From Symsagittifera roscoffensis (taxonomy: Eukaryota; Xenacoelomorpha; Acoela; Convolutidae), in NCBI RefSeq assembly GCF_963678635.1, contig NC_087066.1:20861996-20925995 (forward strand): a stretch of 64,000 bases of DNA, written 5' to 3'. Positions 1 to 12,200 of this stretch are shown here, piece after piece. Numbering within the stretch: the first letter of the stretch is position 1; each line of letters starts with the position of its first letter. The position numbers and the translations under genes are program-made. Under the pieces are notes generated by a model. That model made no database searches, was not told the origin of the DNA, and saw nothing but the letters and a program-made list of their open reading frames with translations.

Positions 1-3000
1 GGCCTTGTGCTAATTTGCTGAAGAGAGAGGTCGGACAGAGATCTTTCGGACTCTAAAACAAACTCACGAATAAGTGAAAAATTTTCGGTGAAACGCTTAA
101 TTGGGAACACGTGGTTGCTAAAGGATAAAAAGGTTCAGAGTTCAACTGACCTTCACGCGACATCGCACAGCGGTAGCACTCGCTTCGTCTTGGGTAGTTT
201 CGCCCATTGCACTAAAGTAAAACAAGAAGTTACATACAAGTTCTCTCCTTGAAACTCAAACGTCCTTTACAGCTCTTAATTTAGTAGATTGGAATTTTTA
301 CACTGGCAAAGCTACACTTTGCAAGAAGCAAAAAAATTCATGCGTTTTGAAAAATAAATGCACTCTACGGGAATCGAACCTCAGTGTTCGGAAAACCAAG
401 CATTCAAGTCGACTGTCCCACACACAAGAACGTACGCTTACAAAGACGAAAAACTAGCCACAGATTAAGAAAAAAAAACATATGTTTTTAAAATGCCAAT
501 ATCGAAAAAACGTAATGAAAACATACATTGAAGCAATCCCACTCTTTGGCCAGTGTTCTTCGTGACCTCTCTCGATCACTGTCTCTGTCTTCATAGTCAT
601 CTCTGTCTCGTCTAGCCGAACGATCTCTTGACCGATTGCGCCTTGACCTTGAAAAGGACTTGCTCTTACTGCGACTTCGGCGTGTCGAACGCGGTGACTT
701 CTTTCGTCTGCTGCGACTCGAGGAACGACTTCGCTTGTCCCGACGTCGTGAGGAGTCGCCTCTTTCTCGTGACGAACGGCGAGCTGCTCCGACTGTTGCC
801 GGAGACGACTTCGGATCCGAATAGGACATCTCAACCCACTCTCCGCAAACTCTTAATTTTCCCTGAAATAAATTCAAATTGAGAGCAACCGAACAATAAG
901 AGAATCAATTCCTCATCCTTATGACGACCGACAGGGAAACGACAAATAATCTCATCACAAATCTCAACGCTTGTCCGACAAAACAATATAGAACTTCGAC
1001 AAATAGCAATCAGAAGTATTCAACAATAGTCAACGAATAATCAAAAATAGATTGCAAGACGATTCAAAAATTGATTAATTTTACACGGGCCTTAAATCCA
1101 CAAAAAGGTTCAGAATCACTCGCGAACATAGCCAAAAGATATTTACCAAAAGACTGCAAAAATTTTATCGATAATTTAGGGGGAAAATGCTTGAGCAAAA
1201 AAATCAAAAGCCAGACGCTTCGCCGACTGCGCTAAATAAGCTTAAATTAGATTTTATCAGTTCTGACTTTCGAAGAAAGTAACACAATATTTCTACTTGG
1301 GTAGATACCAAGACCAATTTTGGCGCCCGAAATAATGAAATGCATTTTAAATACAGGCAATTCAAATAGAGACAATGAATAGGCGCCCATATTCATGAAA
1401 TGCATTTTAAATACAGGCAATTGGAGTTCAAATGTAGAAACGTACTTTGGATGCAACCACTTTTCGTTGTTTGAGGCTAATCCTAATTCCAGTGTGCCCA
1501 AATTATCATTCCAAATTGAGTTGAAGCAAACTAATTGGTCTAATATTTCTAAATTCAGTGCAATATGGACTTATTTAAAAGCCGGATTAATTATCCGCGT
1601 ATAACAAACGCTATAAAAAATAACTGGTATTTTAGCGCACTCGAACCCCTGTAAACTTACAAAAAAATCATCACCGCTTAAAATTCAGTTGATTAAAAAT
1701 CGTTCAGTTGATTCAAAAGTTACCCTGAAAAACTCGAAACAATTTCTAACACCGAGCACAAACACTCCGCTACTTTCTTCGTAAGACGGAACAGTAAACT
1801 GGGCTTCAACAAATAAGAAGACCAGGCGCGGATCTAGGAATTTCTCGAAGGGGGAGGGATTTTCAAAGAAATTTTGAAATTTTTATCGACCTTTTTGTTA
1901 GGCCGACCAAATTGATTTTCTGAGCTCTCTCAAATGCATTTTTTGGAAAATGTCGACCAAAAAATCGCCGTTTTTTTGGTCGCGCTCTCCCCCCTCAAAA
2001 TTAGTATATATTGGCGCCCAAAGCGCCTTTAGAAAAGTTTCAAGGCCAGTCATCCAAAAATGGATATCTCAAAATAGTACAAAGGGGGGACATTTGATTT
2101 CAACATCATTTGGTTTTTCAGATCGCTTGAGAGCTAAAAAATAAACGCATGACATACAAGCAAAAACAGCAGTCGGAAATTCAAGGCTTTGCTCGGATAC
2201 CAGCAGCAGTGTTGGTGGTTCTTATATACAGCAAGTTCTCAAGAAAAATTCGCGAATATTTCCATCTAATTCAGTGGAAAAAAATACGCAGCGTATTCCA
2301 CACTTTACTGAGCTCGGACTCCAAAATCGTTATTTGAAAGAAATCATGAAAAAAGGCATTCAAAGTAGAAAACGATGCTACATCTACACTTTGCTGGGCT
2401 AGGTAGATCCCTTTTAACTTTAAAATGGTTTATGAATAGACACATTTATGACAAAGATAATGAGATAAAGCTTTTGACGTGAAAAGAAGTTCCCACTTAA
2501 TTTCTACTTTCGTCATCGAAGAGAGAGCGAAAACGTTTCAAAGATAATTTTAGAAAATGAAAAGCTTAAGCGTCAATTTTCAAACCATTAAAACTAAAAA
2601 TTGGCCTAACAGAATTTCTGGTTTTCACCAAAAAAAGGATCAAAGGTATACATGATTTCACATTATAAAACCATTTAAAAAACCGAAAGCACCATTAGCA
2701 CTATGCCAAGTATAACTTATGCTGATGTTCATCTAATATTTTGTCGTATGACAATTTTCCTGAGATTTATCAAATCGGAGATCCTATTGCGCTGTACTTA
2801 TTCGGAATAAGATACTTCTTTTGACACTTGACACAGGGTGAAGCTGAGCTTTGCAACAGTTGAGATACTAGGCAAGTAGAGCATTGTAAGCTACCGAACA
2901 GAAAATGTGACATAAATAGAAAAAATGTCGAAAAAAAACTACATCTACAAAAACTTCATAAATTTGTCTCGGCTGATGTTAAAGTTAAAAAAAAACTCAA

Positions 3001-6000
3001 TTACAGCTTTGAAAGAGCACTAAGTATCATTTGCTAACCGGTCAATTAGCCGATAATAATTGAGCAGACGCCAGCTGGGCCAAAAACAAAATTACCATAG
3101 AAAAATATCGATGTCATGAAACATTTAGAACTAAGAAACCCCACTCCTTTCTACCCGACCACTCCAAAAAAGTACTAAAGCCGAAAACTCTCTGCTCTTC
3201 AATCGACGAAACATAGGATGACTAAATCAATTTAAAATAAATCAAAGCCATTCGGGCGAAAAAATTCTAAGCTAAATAAAAAGGAAAACTTAAAATTACA
3301 CAACTTTCAATTTTTGAAAAAATGGTTAAAATCAGATCGAAATACCATGCTTTGGAACTTAAGCCGACAAAAAACAGGGAGAAGATATTCAGAAAATTTT
3401 CATTGTATACATTCGAACTCCAGACCTTAGGATCCAAACGCACGCGCTTTACTGCTAGACCAGGGAGGATGGGCCTGGAAAACGTTGATGATCCATGATA
3501 AAGCAAAACCAATTTCAAACCGAATTGTAACAAAAGATGCTCATGGGAAATAGTCAACGCTATGAGTGTTCAGCACGGCGAAGAATTAAAAACGGCACAT
3601 TTATGGTGAACGGAACGTCTTTTTCACTGCCAAACATTTCAAATTTCCTATTTCATTATTGGTTGACTTACTATAATGTTTAAAAGCGTGATATTTTGAT
3701 ATAAAATATGGATAACAAATGTGTTCAAAGCAACTCATTTGTTCACCATGCAAAGTTTCCTGACATTATAAAAAGGCCAAATCGTACATTTTATTTTCTT
3801 TAGAAAATTTTTGGGCAAGATGAAAACAATAAATTTGTTCCAACCACATCACGAAGTTATGGGAAAAACTATGAGCGTAAGGTGTGTTTTTCTTCCAAAT
3901 TTGGACTACCTCAAAACACGCTCAAGAGTGGTATCATGTTAAAGTCTTTTCAGCCGTGATTTGGATACCCAACAAAAATCAAAAAAGTTTCTTGCTGTCA
4001 AGGAAAATTGGTCAGACCAAACTTCATCAAAATTTGAGACACAGACAACTCAATTGCGATGATACTCAATTAAAAGATGTTGCAGTTTTTAAATTAATCT
4101 ATCAATCACTCTCTATCCGCATTGTTTAAATTTAACTTAAACACTATTTTCACTTTAATTCAGTTATTTTCACAATTAATTTAAAAATTTGACCTTTTTA
4201 TATTTTATTTGGTTAAATCACAGTGATCTAGGCTACTTGCACAGCAACCGACTATCCTTGAGCTAATTTATATCCTTTCATTCTTTCTTAGTATTAGGCC
4301 ATAGTTATATTTTATGTGCTCAAAAATTATTTCCGGGAGAGCCGTAAATTTTGATGGCCAACAAATAAGTTAACTTTTTCCTACGCTCGGAATGAAAAAC
4401 TGGATAATGCGAGCAATTGAAAAAATTGCTCTAAGAGACGAAACGAGCAGGAAGGACAAATTAGCATGACAAACATCAACCCAGAATATTATCATAGAGT
4501 GATGTCAAAGTCAGGAAAAGATAGACATTGTTTTGAGCCGATTAATTCATTCGTTCGACAGCATCCGCGTTCTGAGTAGAGCTGGGCCAATTATACTAGA
4601 CCTGAGACTGCTCCATCCACCTCTGGGCGTCTTCGAGGCGCAAAAACTGCAAATATGCCCCGCTAGATGTAGGGGCGCCTCGGCTTCTAGACGAGCTGCT
4701 CTCTCGGCTACCTATAACATGGTAACGACCGGCTGAACAAAGGCTCTCTAAATCCAATCAAGCACCGGTGGTAATTTTACAAATGCCCGCTGAAACATGA
4801 TATCGAGTCGGAAACTTCGCAGTACGGCCAAAGCGCTCGACCTAAACTGCGCGTCTCGCATTACGTTGACAACAGAAACCTAACAACCAAACATGCAAAG
4901 CGGAACTAAGTTGCAACCTAAAATGAGACAAATTTAATCAGAATGTTATTGCAAACATATTCTTCAACCTACCCCGTGAACTGTTCTTCTGTTCAATCGT
5001 GATGTCCTTGATAGGAGCTCCAAATGCTTCCACTTCTTGACGAATCTTTAATAACATAACTACTTTTCTTTCTAACGCATTTGAATCTCATTGCATGTCT
5101 ATCCCCGTAATCACTGTTAAAAAAAACCAACCCTTTCAAAAGTGGTACAGCTATTTTTTCAAAAAAAAAATGAAATCGTAATATGATGATTTTTCCATTT
5201 GTTAAGTATTTTTTTCAGCGTAATAACAATTTACATCTTCTTCTGTGCAATATTTGGACAGATCTTTGAGAAACACAGTCTTGGTAGGTGTCTGTTTCAG
5301 GTAAGATGGGATCAGCAGTGAGGCATCAGATGTCTCCCGTTCCCTCTCCCGTGACTTGTGAGGCCTAGATATACGTGAAGAGCTCTTCCTGGATGACTCA
5401 CTGCGCACTGAGCTCCGATCGCTGCCTCTGTTGCGGGAACGACTTCGAGATCTCTTCGACACACCCAGAACAAACAATAACGAATAATATTTCAAAACAT
5501 GATGCTTGGGAGGACGATGCTTAAATGTTGTTTTTTATTGCTGGCAGCTCAAAAAAGGGTTGACATCTATTTCGAATGACATACTACGAAAAATGAAAAT
5601 TATTTATCGTGGAGAGTAGCGCTTATTCTACCTCGGCTGCCATTGTTTCGGCTTCGCGATCTAGATCTGGAGAGTACTGGGCGTCTACGTGCAGGGCTAT
5701 CGTTTCTGCCAGTCACAGATGCTCGGATGTCGTTGATATATCGATCTCCTGCCGATGTCAAATCGTCGAATGAATCCCTTCGAGAGTCAGATTCCTAGAA
5801 TGATAGTACACATTGGAGTAGTGAACAAAAAAGTATAAGCAACTACATCGTCATATTCACGAAGTTAGTTCAAGTCCACTCCACTATATAAATTTCAACG
5901 ATGTTAAGTTTCAACTAAATTTTCATTCCATTAAATTGTCAGGTGCCGAAACTGAACATGGTATGAGTTGAATTAATCAATAAGGCGCTCTTTAATTCGC

Positions 6001-6303
6001 TTTAGAAACAACAATTAACGTGACTAAAACAAAAACTGGATTAATGCAAATCTCGATCTAAAATACCTGACGCCTCTCAAGCTCAGGTGTCCACCCTCTT
6101 CCACCGAAAGATCTTCCATCCTCGCCCCTCTCGCATGTAATCCGGTGTGCCAGAATACCACTACTTTGACCTGTTCTTGATGGATGGCTTGCGAATTCGG
6201 GCTCCATTTGGTCTGGCGATTGTGGTCTGCGTTCTGTGCTGCTCCAATAGTCTCTCGAGTTGCTTGCGAGAATCGGAGGAGACCTTTTATGATAATCCCA
6301 CAT
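1..6303 (-). CDS. RBM5/10: RBM5/RBM10-like splicing regulator, 3' end off window
   Basis: Nuclear RNA-binding protein of the RBM5/RBM6/RBM10 family, which controls alternative splicing. Exons read leftward: 6303-6067 (starts MWDYHKR), 5794-5632 (RS-rich), about 5453-5235, 5045-4973, 4711-4602, 862-527, 211-151. Exons 3-6 build RRM1: KTVFLKDLSKYCTEED joins IRQEVEAFGAPIKD, then GAYLQFLRLEDAQRWMEQSQ joins GKLRVCGEWVEMSYSDPK. This follows the vertebrate RBM5/10 RRM1 end, including the RWME..Q and MxYSxP landmarks. Exons 6-7 join to a RanBP2 finger, WDCFNC..N......CYRC. Splice phases agree from exon 3 onward. The junction between exon 2 (leaves in phase 1) and exon 3 (best acceptor enters in phase 0) is not resolved; a tiny exon or another site may be missed. 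RRM2, OCRE and G-patch domains would lie to the left of the window. The first ATG of exon 1 is taken as start, not proven. Family call is strong; which paralogue is open. Confidence 0.85.
333..433 (-). repeat. tRNA-like (SINE-type) sequence in an intron
   Basis: On the minus strand there is a perfect B-box-like GGTTCGATTCCC (T-loop) about 40 nt after a weak A-box region. The T-stem does not pair well, so this is not a working tRNA gene. It sits in the 315-bp intron between the last two exons of the RBM5/10-like gene. A tRNA-derived SINE head or tRNA pseudogene fits best. Confidence 0.4.
527..862 (-). CDS. RBM5/10: RS-rich exon of the RBM5/10-like gene
   Basis: Phase-0 exon bounded by TTTCAG at 863-868 and a GTATGT donor at 526-521. 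It encodes the last strand of RRM1 (CGEWVEMSYSDPK), then about 85 residues dominated by RS, SR, RD and RE dipeptides, then LAKEWDCFN, the first half of a RanBP2 zinc finger completed by the exon at 211-151. In the vertebrate RBM5/10 proteins I know, the finger follows RRM1 almost directly, so this RS block is an insertion between two RNA-binding modules. Such a tract would normally be phosphorylated by SR kinases and contact other splicing factors; that role is inferred. Confidence 0.85.
1824..2110. mobile_element. Decayed hAT-like MITE, CAGG-GCGGATCTAGG family
   Basis: Starts CAGGCGCGGATCTAGGAATT followed by TCTCGAAG, close to one end of the better-preserved copy at 51204-51576. Internal landmarks are shared too (TTAGTATATATTGGCGCC). 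The far terminus is not clear, so the right boundary is approximate. Confidence 0.5.
3330..3560. repeat. Dispersed SINE-like repeat with tRNA-like core
   Basis: A segment containing GGAACTTAAGCCGACAAAAA recurs at about 57.47 kb in a related context. On the minus strand, 3405-3475 shows a tRNA-like pair of boxes (TGGTCTAGCAGTAAAGCG, then GGAGTTCGAA), consistent with a polymerase III promoter of tRNA origin. Both copies lie in introns. Confidence 0.4.
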
Positions 6304-9289
6304 TAAGGATGCTAATTTCGTAGCAAACTATCTGAAAACAAATTTGTTGGAGCTTAAATCAATGAGCAAGAAGCTTTGGATTACACTTAGTACAACTTAA
6401 CTTAACGATAATTTATATTTTTAAATTGAATTTTTGATTTAGAAACTTATTTTTCGTTAAATGAAATACGGGTTGCCGATTTGACCAATATAGGATAAAA
6501 CATAGCTAACAGACAGTTGGAAAAAAGTCATCCATGAACGCAAGGAAACAAAAAAACGAAATCTGAAAGTTAAAATCTCTTTCGAAATTAGAATTCGTTC
6601 ACATTTTTCGTATCTTTTTCACTTTTGCTGTTCGATAATGGAGTTTGCCTTCCTTTTAAGAAAGGAAATTAACTGAAAAAAAAAATCAAAAATCAAACTG
6701 CAAAAAATCACAAAAACGTGATATGGCAGCTAAACCGACAGAAACAATAGGCTAAAAGATTTTTTTTTTGAAACGGATTATTTCCCTTTTGAAAAGAGTT
6801 CACATTTTTCGTCCCAGTTAGTCGTTACCTCTAGACCAAGTGTTCCAGAGAAGCTGAAAAAACTCTCCATTAAACACCAAGTTATCAAATGACTCTAGTG
6901 AATTTGTTAAATCAGTTAACCTGAAACCAAGAATATATCCCGATTTGATGACGAGAGCTAAACGCAAGCGTAAAAAAAATTCGGGAAACAATTGGTTTTA
7001 AAAGATTCGTAGTTGGTAAAAATAGCGGTGATCATTCTTCCTCTGGGAGAATATAGTTCGTAAAATTTCCTTTTGACCGAACAAAAAAATCTGTCCAAGC
7101 TTGATTTTTGACTGCAACCATAGGTGTGTAAACCATAAGGAAGTGCAGAAAAAAACGTAACTTAAAACGGCAAACGAAAATTATATACACAGAAGCGAAG
7201 CTGCGATTCGCAAACAAAAGCAAGAAAAATGCAAAAAAGAGCTCTTAACAGGCAAAACAAAGTGAAATGCGGAAAAGATTGTAAAACACCTTGCAAAAAA
7301 TGAGATAAAAAAATCACCTTGCAAAAAAATTTCAATGAGATTAGGTGTGTCACGTTCTCACATCTGCTCCACGACCGCTTATAATTTAACTAACACTAGC
7401 CACCAATAAAGTAGCTACACTTTCTATCAAGTTGCCAATGTTCTGCAGCAAAAATTCGACCAAAAAACTATTTATATATTACCGTTTTGAAAATCCCACC
7501 TATTGATTAGGAGTCTCACGTCCTCGCATCTGCGCCACGATAACTGGGAAGTTAACTAGTCGCTCAGCTAGAGCTGGATCTACCTGTTCTAACAGTTTTA
7601 ATCGTATATTATACTGATACCGAATTTCGTGATTTTCAATATTTCAAAAAAAATGGAATTTACACAAAACCCTTGTGTTTCTCTGGTAAAGTGGTGGATT
7701 ATTCATTTATTTAAAGGAAACAATTACGACTCCCTTCTTCAATTGAAGTGTTTATTTCAGATTTGACTGCGTAGTTTTTGACAAAAATGGTGAAAAAGAT
7801 TCCAAAATCGATCAAAAATTTGACTTTTCCCAAATCCATAAACGTTTCTCTACCAAAGCATGGGAATAGCCTCTGCTTTCCACACCCTGAATTTTGATTG
7901 AAGATTTCCGCACCCTGATCAATTAGATTGAACCCTTAAAAACACAATTAGATCGTAGCTTGTGAGAATAGTGACAAATATTCTAAAAAAAAACGCTAAA
8001 CACTTTAAAAGGAATTTTCCGAAGTCCAGAAAAAAAACAGCAAAAACAAGGCAAAACAGATTAAGCAAGGAAAATCTAAGCACCATGTTAGTTTTAATGA
8101 ACTATCAGCCTCAGAATAAGCAGAATAGTTTTTGAAAACAAGAGTATCGGGCCATTGGGCATTTTCGCAAAACTGATTTTTTCTCCTGGTAAGTACCTCT
8201 ATCTCCAATTAGCCAGAGTAGTTTTTGAGAAAAGTCAAAAGTTTTAAAAATTAATCAAAATGTCAAAAAATGGACTTGTTTGAGGCCATAACTTTTTTTC
8301 CACGAATATAGCCTCTTGAGAAGGGGAGATCCCCATAATTTGTTCTTTGATTAAAATCTTCGTCTCAGATTTGAGCAGTTAATATTTGAGAAAATGAAAA
8401 AATTCAAAAGAACTAAGTCAAAAATCCTCCTTGTGAAACTTTCGAAGGCCGTAGAACGTGAGGTAAAATGAAACGAGACTAGCGAAATATGCAGGCATAG
8501 AGAAAAGCAGCAAGTTTTTCCATTGGAACAATTTTTTTTTTTGAAAATCGGTACATTAGTTTTCGAGAAAAATTGAAATTTCTGCAAAAATGTTCCAAAG
8601 CGTCGTAAAATGAATCCAAAGCGTCGGCACGCTACTGCTGAAATGAATACGTTACATACATCAAGGTATTTCCTTGAATGCATGCGTAATGCCAACATTC
8701 CTGAAAGTTGCATCCTACGCCATAATAACATTTTTTGAAAATTAAAAACAGCTTTTTTAAATCACCATCTGTAAGAACAAAAAACTGATCAGTGCAAGAT
8801 TTTTACCAGAATTTCTTCGAATCAGAAACGTAAAAACGTAAGCGAAAACTTCTGCCTTTCAATCAAATATTAACAGAAAATTTTAAAAGACAATACAACA
8901 CGCGTTTCTTATCGGCTATGCTAAAACTTAACAGTTTGAATCAAGCTAGTCGCAGCACCACTTATTGGTCTAGTTTTAGTATACACAGTAGATTTTGATT
9001 TTTTGCTGTTGTTGAACATTAAACGTTTTATAGCTTCAAACAACGCCATCAATAAACGTTTTAAAATGCAATCTATAAATTGTACAGCTGGTTGAAAACT
9101 CAATTTCAAATTTATCGTAGGAAAAAATCCCGCGTAGTTCTCCAAAGTCAACATTTTGGAACACCTAGACCTAACGTCCAAAAAAAAACCAATTTATTAG
9201 CTTACAACTGCCTAGAACTGTGATCTTTAAAATAACTTCCATTCTTAATTCGAACTTAAAATAGAATAGAAACTTCTAACTTATTCAGA
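6304..9289. other. Intergenic region with dispersed repeats
   Basis: Lies between the divergent starts of the RBM5/10-like gene and the plus-strand gene at 9290, so it must hold both promoters, but no clear core promoter is visible. It contains repeat family R2 near 6490-6600 (AGCTAACAGACAGTTGGAAA, also near 11.16, 52.72 and 53.34 kb), a SINE-like segment at 7150-7460 related to 43.9-44.2 kb, and an R1 copy at 7600-8760. No gene seen. Confidence 0.6.
7600..8760. repeat. Dispersed repeat R1, copy 1
   Basis: About 1 kb matching 54.0-54.8 kb in order and orientation. Shared landmarks are the TTTCCGCACCCTGAT-type segment, GCCATAAC-type segments and the block GAACGTGAGGTAAAATGAAA. Frames in both copies are broken, so it looks like non-coding transposon sequence. 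Related phrases also occur near 33.4-33.8 and 35.4-36.2 kb. Confidence 0.5.
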
Positions 9290-12200
9290 ATGAGCGATAA
9301 CAGCAATGCGCGCAACATGGAACATAGAAGGCAAATCCAATTTGCAAAGAAGCAAGCGAGAGAGAACATGGTAGCGAATGGACTTCTCTCAATGGGCAGC
9401 TCAGAGACTATACCAAACTCTATCGGAGCACAGAAGAACCATAGACGGGCCATGATGGACAGAGAACGGGCCATGGATCAGGTTGGGTCTACAATTTCCC
9501 GCGATTGAAAATCCATACAACAAAAATTGTCCAGTAAAACATGTGCATAAGCATTGTGAATTCAAAAATTGATGCTTAAACTTGGCTTCTTTTTATAAAA
9601 ACTCAATTTTCGGAGAATTTTCATCAGAGTTCCAACTAATTTTCAGTAATTATTGATACTAAACGGATTATAACACGCGCCAGATTCTGTTGCTTTTTTA
9701 AGCCTCGATATCGTTCATTTAAGGCTTTGCACACGAACCGCAGTAAATTCGGGCAGACGATTCTCTACGGCAATGAAACCGAAAAGAGGAAGTTGGAACA
9801 ACGCCTGATCAAGCTGGAGAGCGAAAGAAAAATCTCCAAATTTAGAATAGAACACAGCAAGCGAATGATGACTGACGAACACTACCCTTCGTTGACATCT
9901 ACTTTGACCAAGGCTGAGTACGAGTTGAAGAGGTCAAAAAAGATGTCACGTGCGTCAAAGGCATTGCCACCAAAGGCCTTTGTTGTTGAACGCGCTACAA
10001 CTAACACAAACTTAAAGGGACGGATCGAAACACCTGACGTAAGTAATTACACTATATTTTTACTGAGGTAATTCAGATTTTTGCAAGTCGGGCATTGATT
10101 TTTCAAGATTTTCCAAAAATCCAGAATAAAACCAGCGCAGTTTACGATGTAGATTGACTTTGAAGCTTTTTTCAACCTGTTTAGATTAAACACATTTTAT
10201 ATTTTTTAGGCTCTAGCTCTAACAAAAAAGCGGCTTCAACTGCGGAAGGCTCAAGAAAAAAAATTTCGGGATCGCAATTTTACATGTTTCTATGTTAATT
10301 TTTACATGTTTCTATGTTCACTTCACAAATATAGCATAAAATGACATGCTAATGAAAAGAACCCCGCGGCCGAATGTTTCTGGCTGCCGAATGTTTCCAA
10401 GGGTACCATTTAACTTCAGCACTATTCCATACTCTTTTACCATGGCCATTTCTGCCTGATCAGCCCTAAAAATTTTCTAAGCGCGCTTCAGCGCCAATAC
10501 ATACTAACTTTGAGGAGAGCGCGCGCCAAAAAAAGTTTTTGGTCGAAACATTTCGTGCGCAGAAAGTTTTGCCAAATACGGTCATTCTGGTCAGAGAGCA
10601 CTGAAACAATACGAAAATGTTTAAAAAACCACGCACCCGCCGACAGTCAAAAACTGATGCACTCCACTGGGCGCACGAGTATCATATATTTTTTCTGCTA
10701 CAGTACCTGCCCGAAGTTGACCTGTACACAGTACGAGAAGGAGAAAGCTCCCTGTTCCGTCTCCATCCTACCAAACGAGTGTTGAAGAGGGCAGCCAGTG
10801 TAGAGAGTATGGAATTGAGGAATCAGTTCAAAGAGCTCGAACAGGAGATTCTAATGAAAGCGACTCTCCGTCAGGAGAACAGATACCAAGGCCTGGAGAC
10901 CATCTTGGGAAAGGTGAGACGTGTATTTTCATTTAACAGCCAAGTTTTATTTCGCATAGACCAGTAAGAACGAATAAATAAATTGCATCTACTGTAAGCT
11001 TACTGCTATTTGACAGCAGCACAATTTGTCTGTTTTTAGCAGTAGTCTTGCGGTGTTTTAATCTCGCTATCTTCAATGTAATTTAGCAGTTTTAGACCCC
11101 TCTTCAAAGTAATTTGAAGTCGTCATCTAAAAATTTGATTTTTGTCGAATATGGAAAACACAGCTAACAGACAGATGGCAAAATGTTCATTGTGAATTGC
11201 AATTTTTGAAGCATCGAAACAAAGAAAAATATATCGCCTTCAAGCTCATTAAATTTCAAGAATCTACCATGACTGATAGTTTTTTGATGAAACTTAGCCA
11301 CTTGAAGAAAACTGGATCAATGTATACACAAAGGCGAAGCGTATTTTGGCACCTTTAGCGAGTCAACACAAAGTCTCTTGTTGTAGTAGCCTCGCTGACT
11401 CTAGACGACATTGTTTATTTCGGTCTTGTTTGGTGATTTCGTCTCGTCCATAGTCCAGTGTTATTGGCCCCCGACGGGATAGGTAGGGCATGCCACATAT
11501 GTAGGTTATTTGAAAGTCGTTTTAACACTTGACTCGTCTTGAGTACGCTCAATCGGGCGATTGTTTGCCACAATCTGGTATCCAGATGGGACTTTAAAAA
11601 TTGATGAATTGAGCAACATCCCCTGTATTGCAGCATTTTTAATGTTATTATCCATGTTTTGCATGATACTATCTATTTTGTTTCTTAGGCCATTAGAGTA
11701 TTTTGAAATTGGTAGTTTCAGCTTCAATTGAAACTTGCGGATCTGGGGTTGGGTTGGGTGTAGCAGTTAATCGGCATCAGTCACATTCGCCGCAATAAAC
11801 TTTCAATCCACTCATGAGAGCTCTTAAGTTTTGTACAGAGGAGATGGAATCAACCTCCGTTGTGGCATCAAATACTAAACTAATTATTTCTGAAAGTTCG
11901 ATGGCAGATAGTACATAGTTGAGGTCCAGGGCCTGGGTTTATTTTTTATTTCAATGCCTGGAATGATTAGCATCATGAATAGAGCCGTCAGTAGTCCAGC
12001 CGCAGGGGTAGGAGACGGATTGGCTGGATCGTTCTGCCTCCGTTGCCTTTTTCGAGTCTTGAGGAAGTTATTGGATGGATCTTGGTTCGGACCCAGATGG
12101 ACCGGAAATAGTTCTGCCACTGAAAGGCGTCCATACACCAGAACCCAAACAATCTCTTAGATTGTTTCCTCTCCACATATTTTTTATTTAAAAAAACATC

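Larger units (their letters stand above)
863..4601. other. Long intron of the RBM5/10-like gene, repeat-filled
   Basis: This 3.7-kb stretch separates the RRM1 exons from the RS/zinc-finger exon. Reading frames here are short and low in complexity. It holds a hAT-type MITE remnant near 1824, a tRNA-like SINE segment near 3330-3560, and at 4225-4250 a copy of the GCTACTTGCACAGCAA end sequence that recurs at 16.86, 56.75 and 58.26 kb. I see no additional exon. Confidence 0.6.

Noticed and set aside
333-433. Functional tRNA gene
   Set aside because: The T-stem and acceptor stem do not pair, though the B box is good.
454-834. Arginine-rich frames on both strands over the RS exon
   Set aside because: Antisense and shifted readings of an RS repeat are automatically open; only the minus frame with splice sites and the zinc-finger join is supported.
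3267-3557. 96-codon minus-strand frame
   Set aside because: Crosses the SINE-like repeat and its tRNA-like core; phenylalanine/leucine-rich chance frame.
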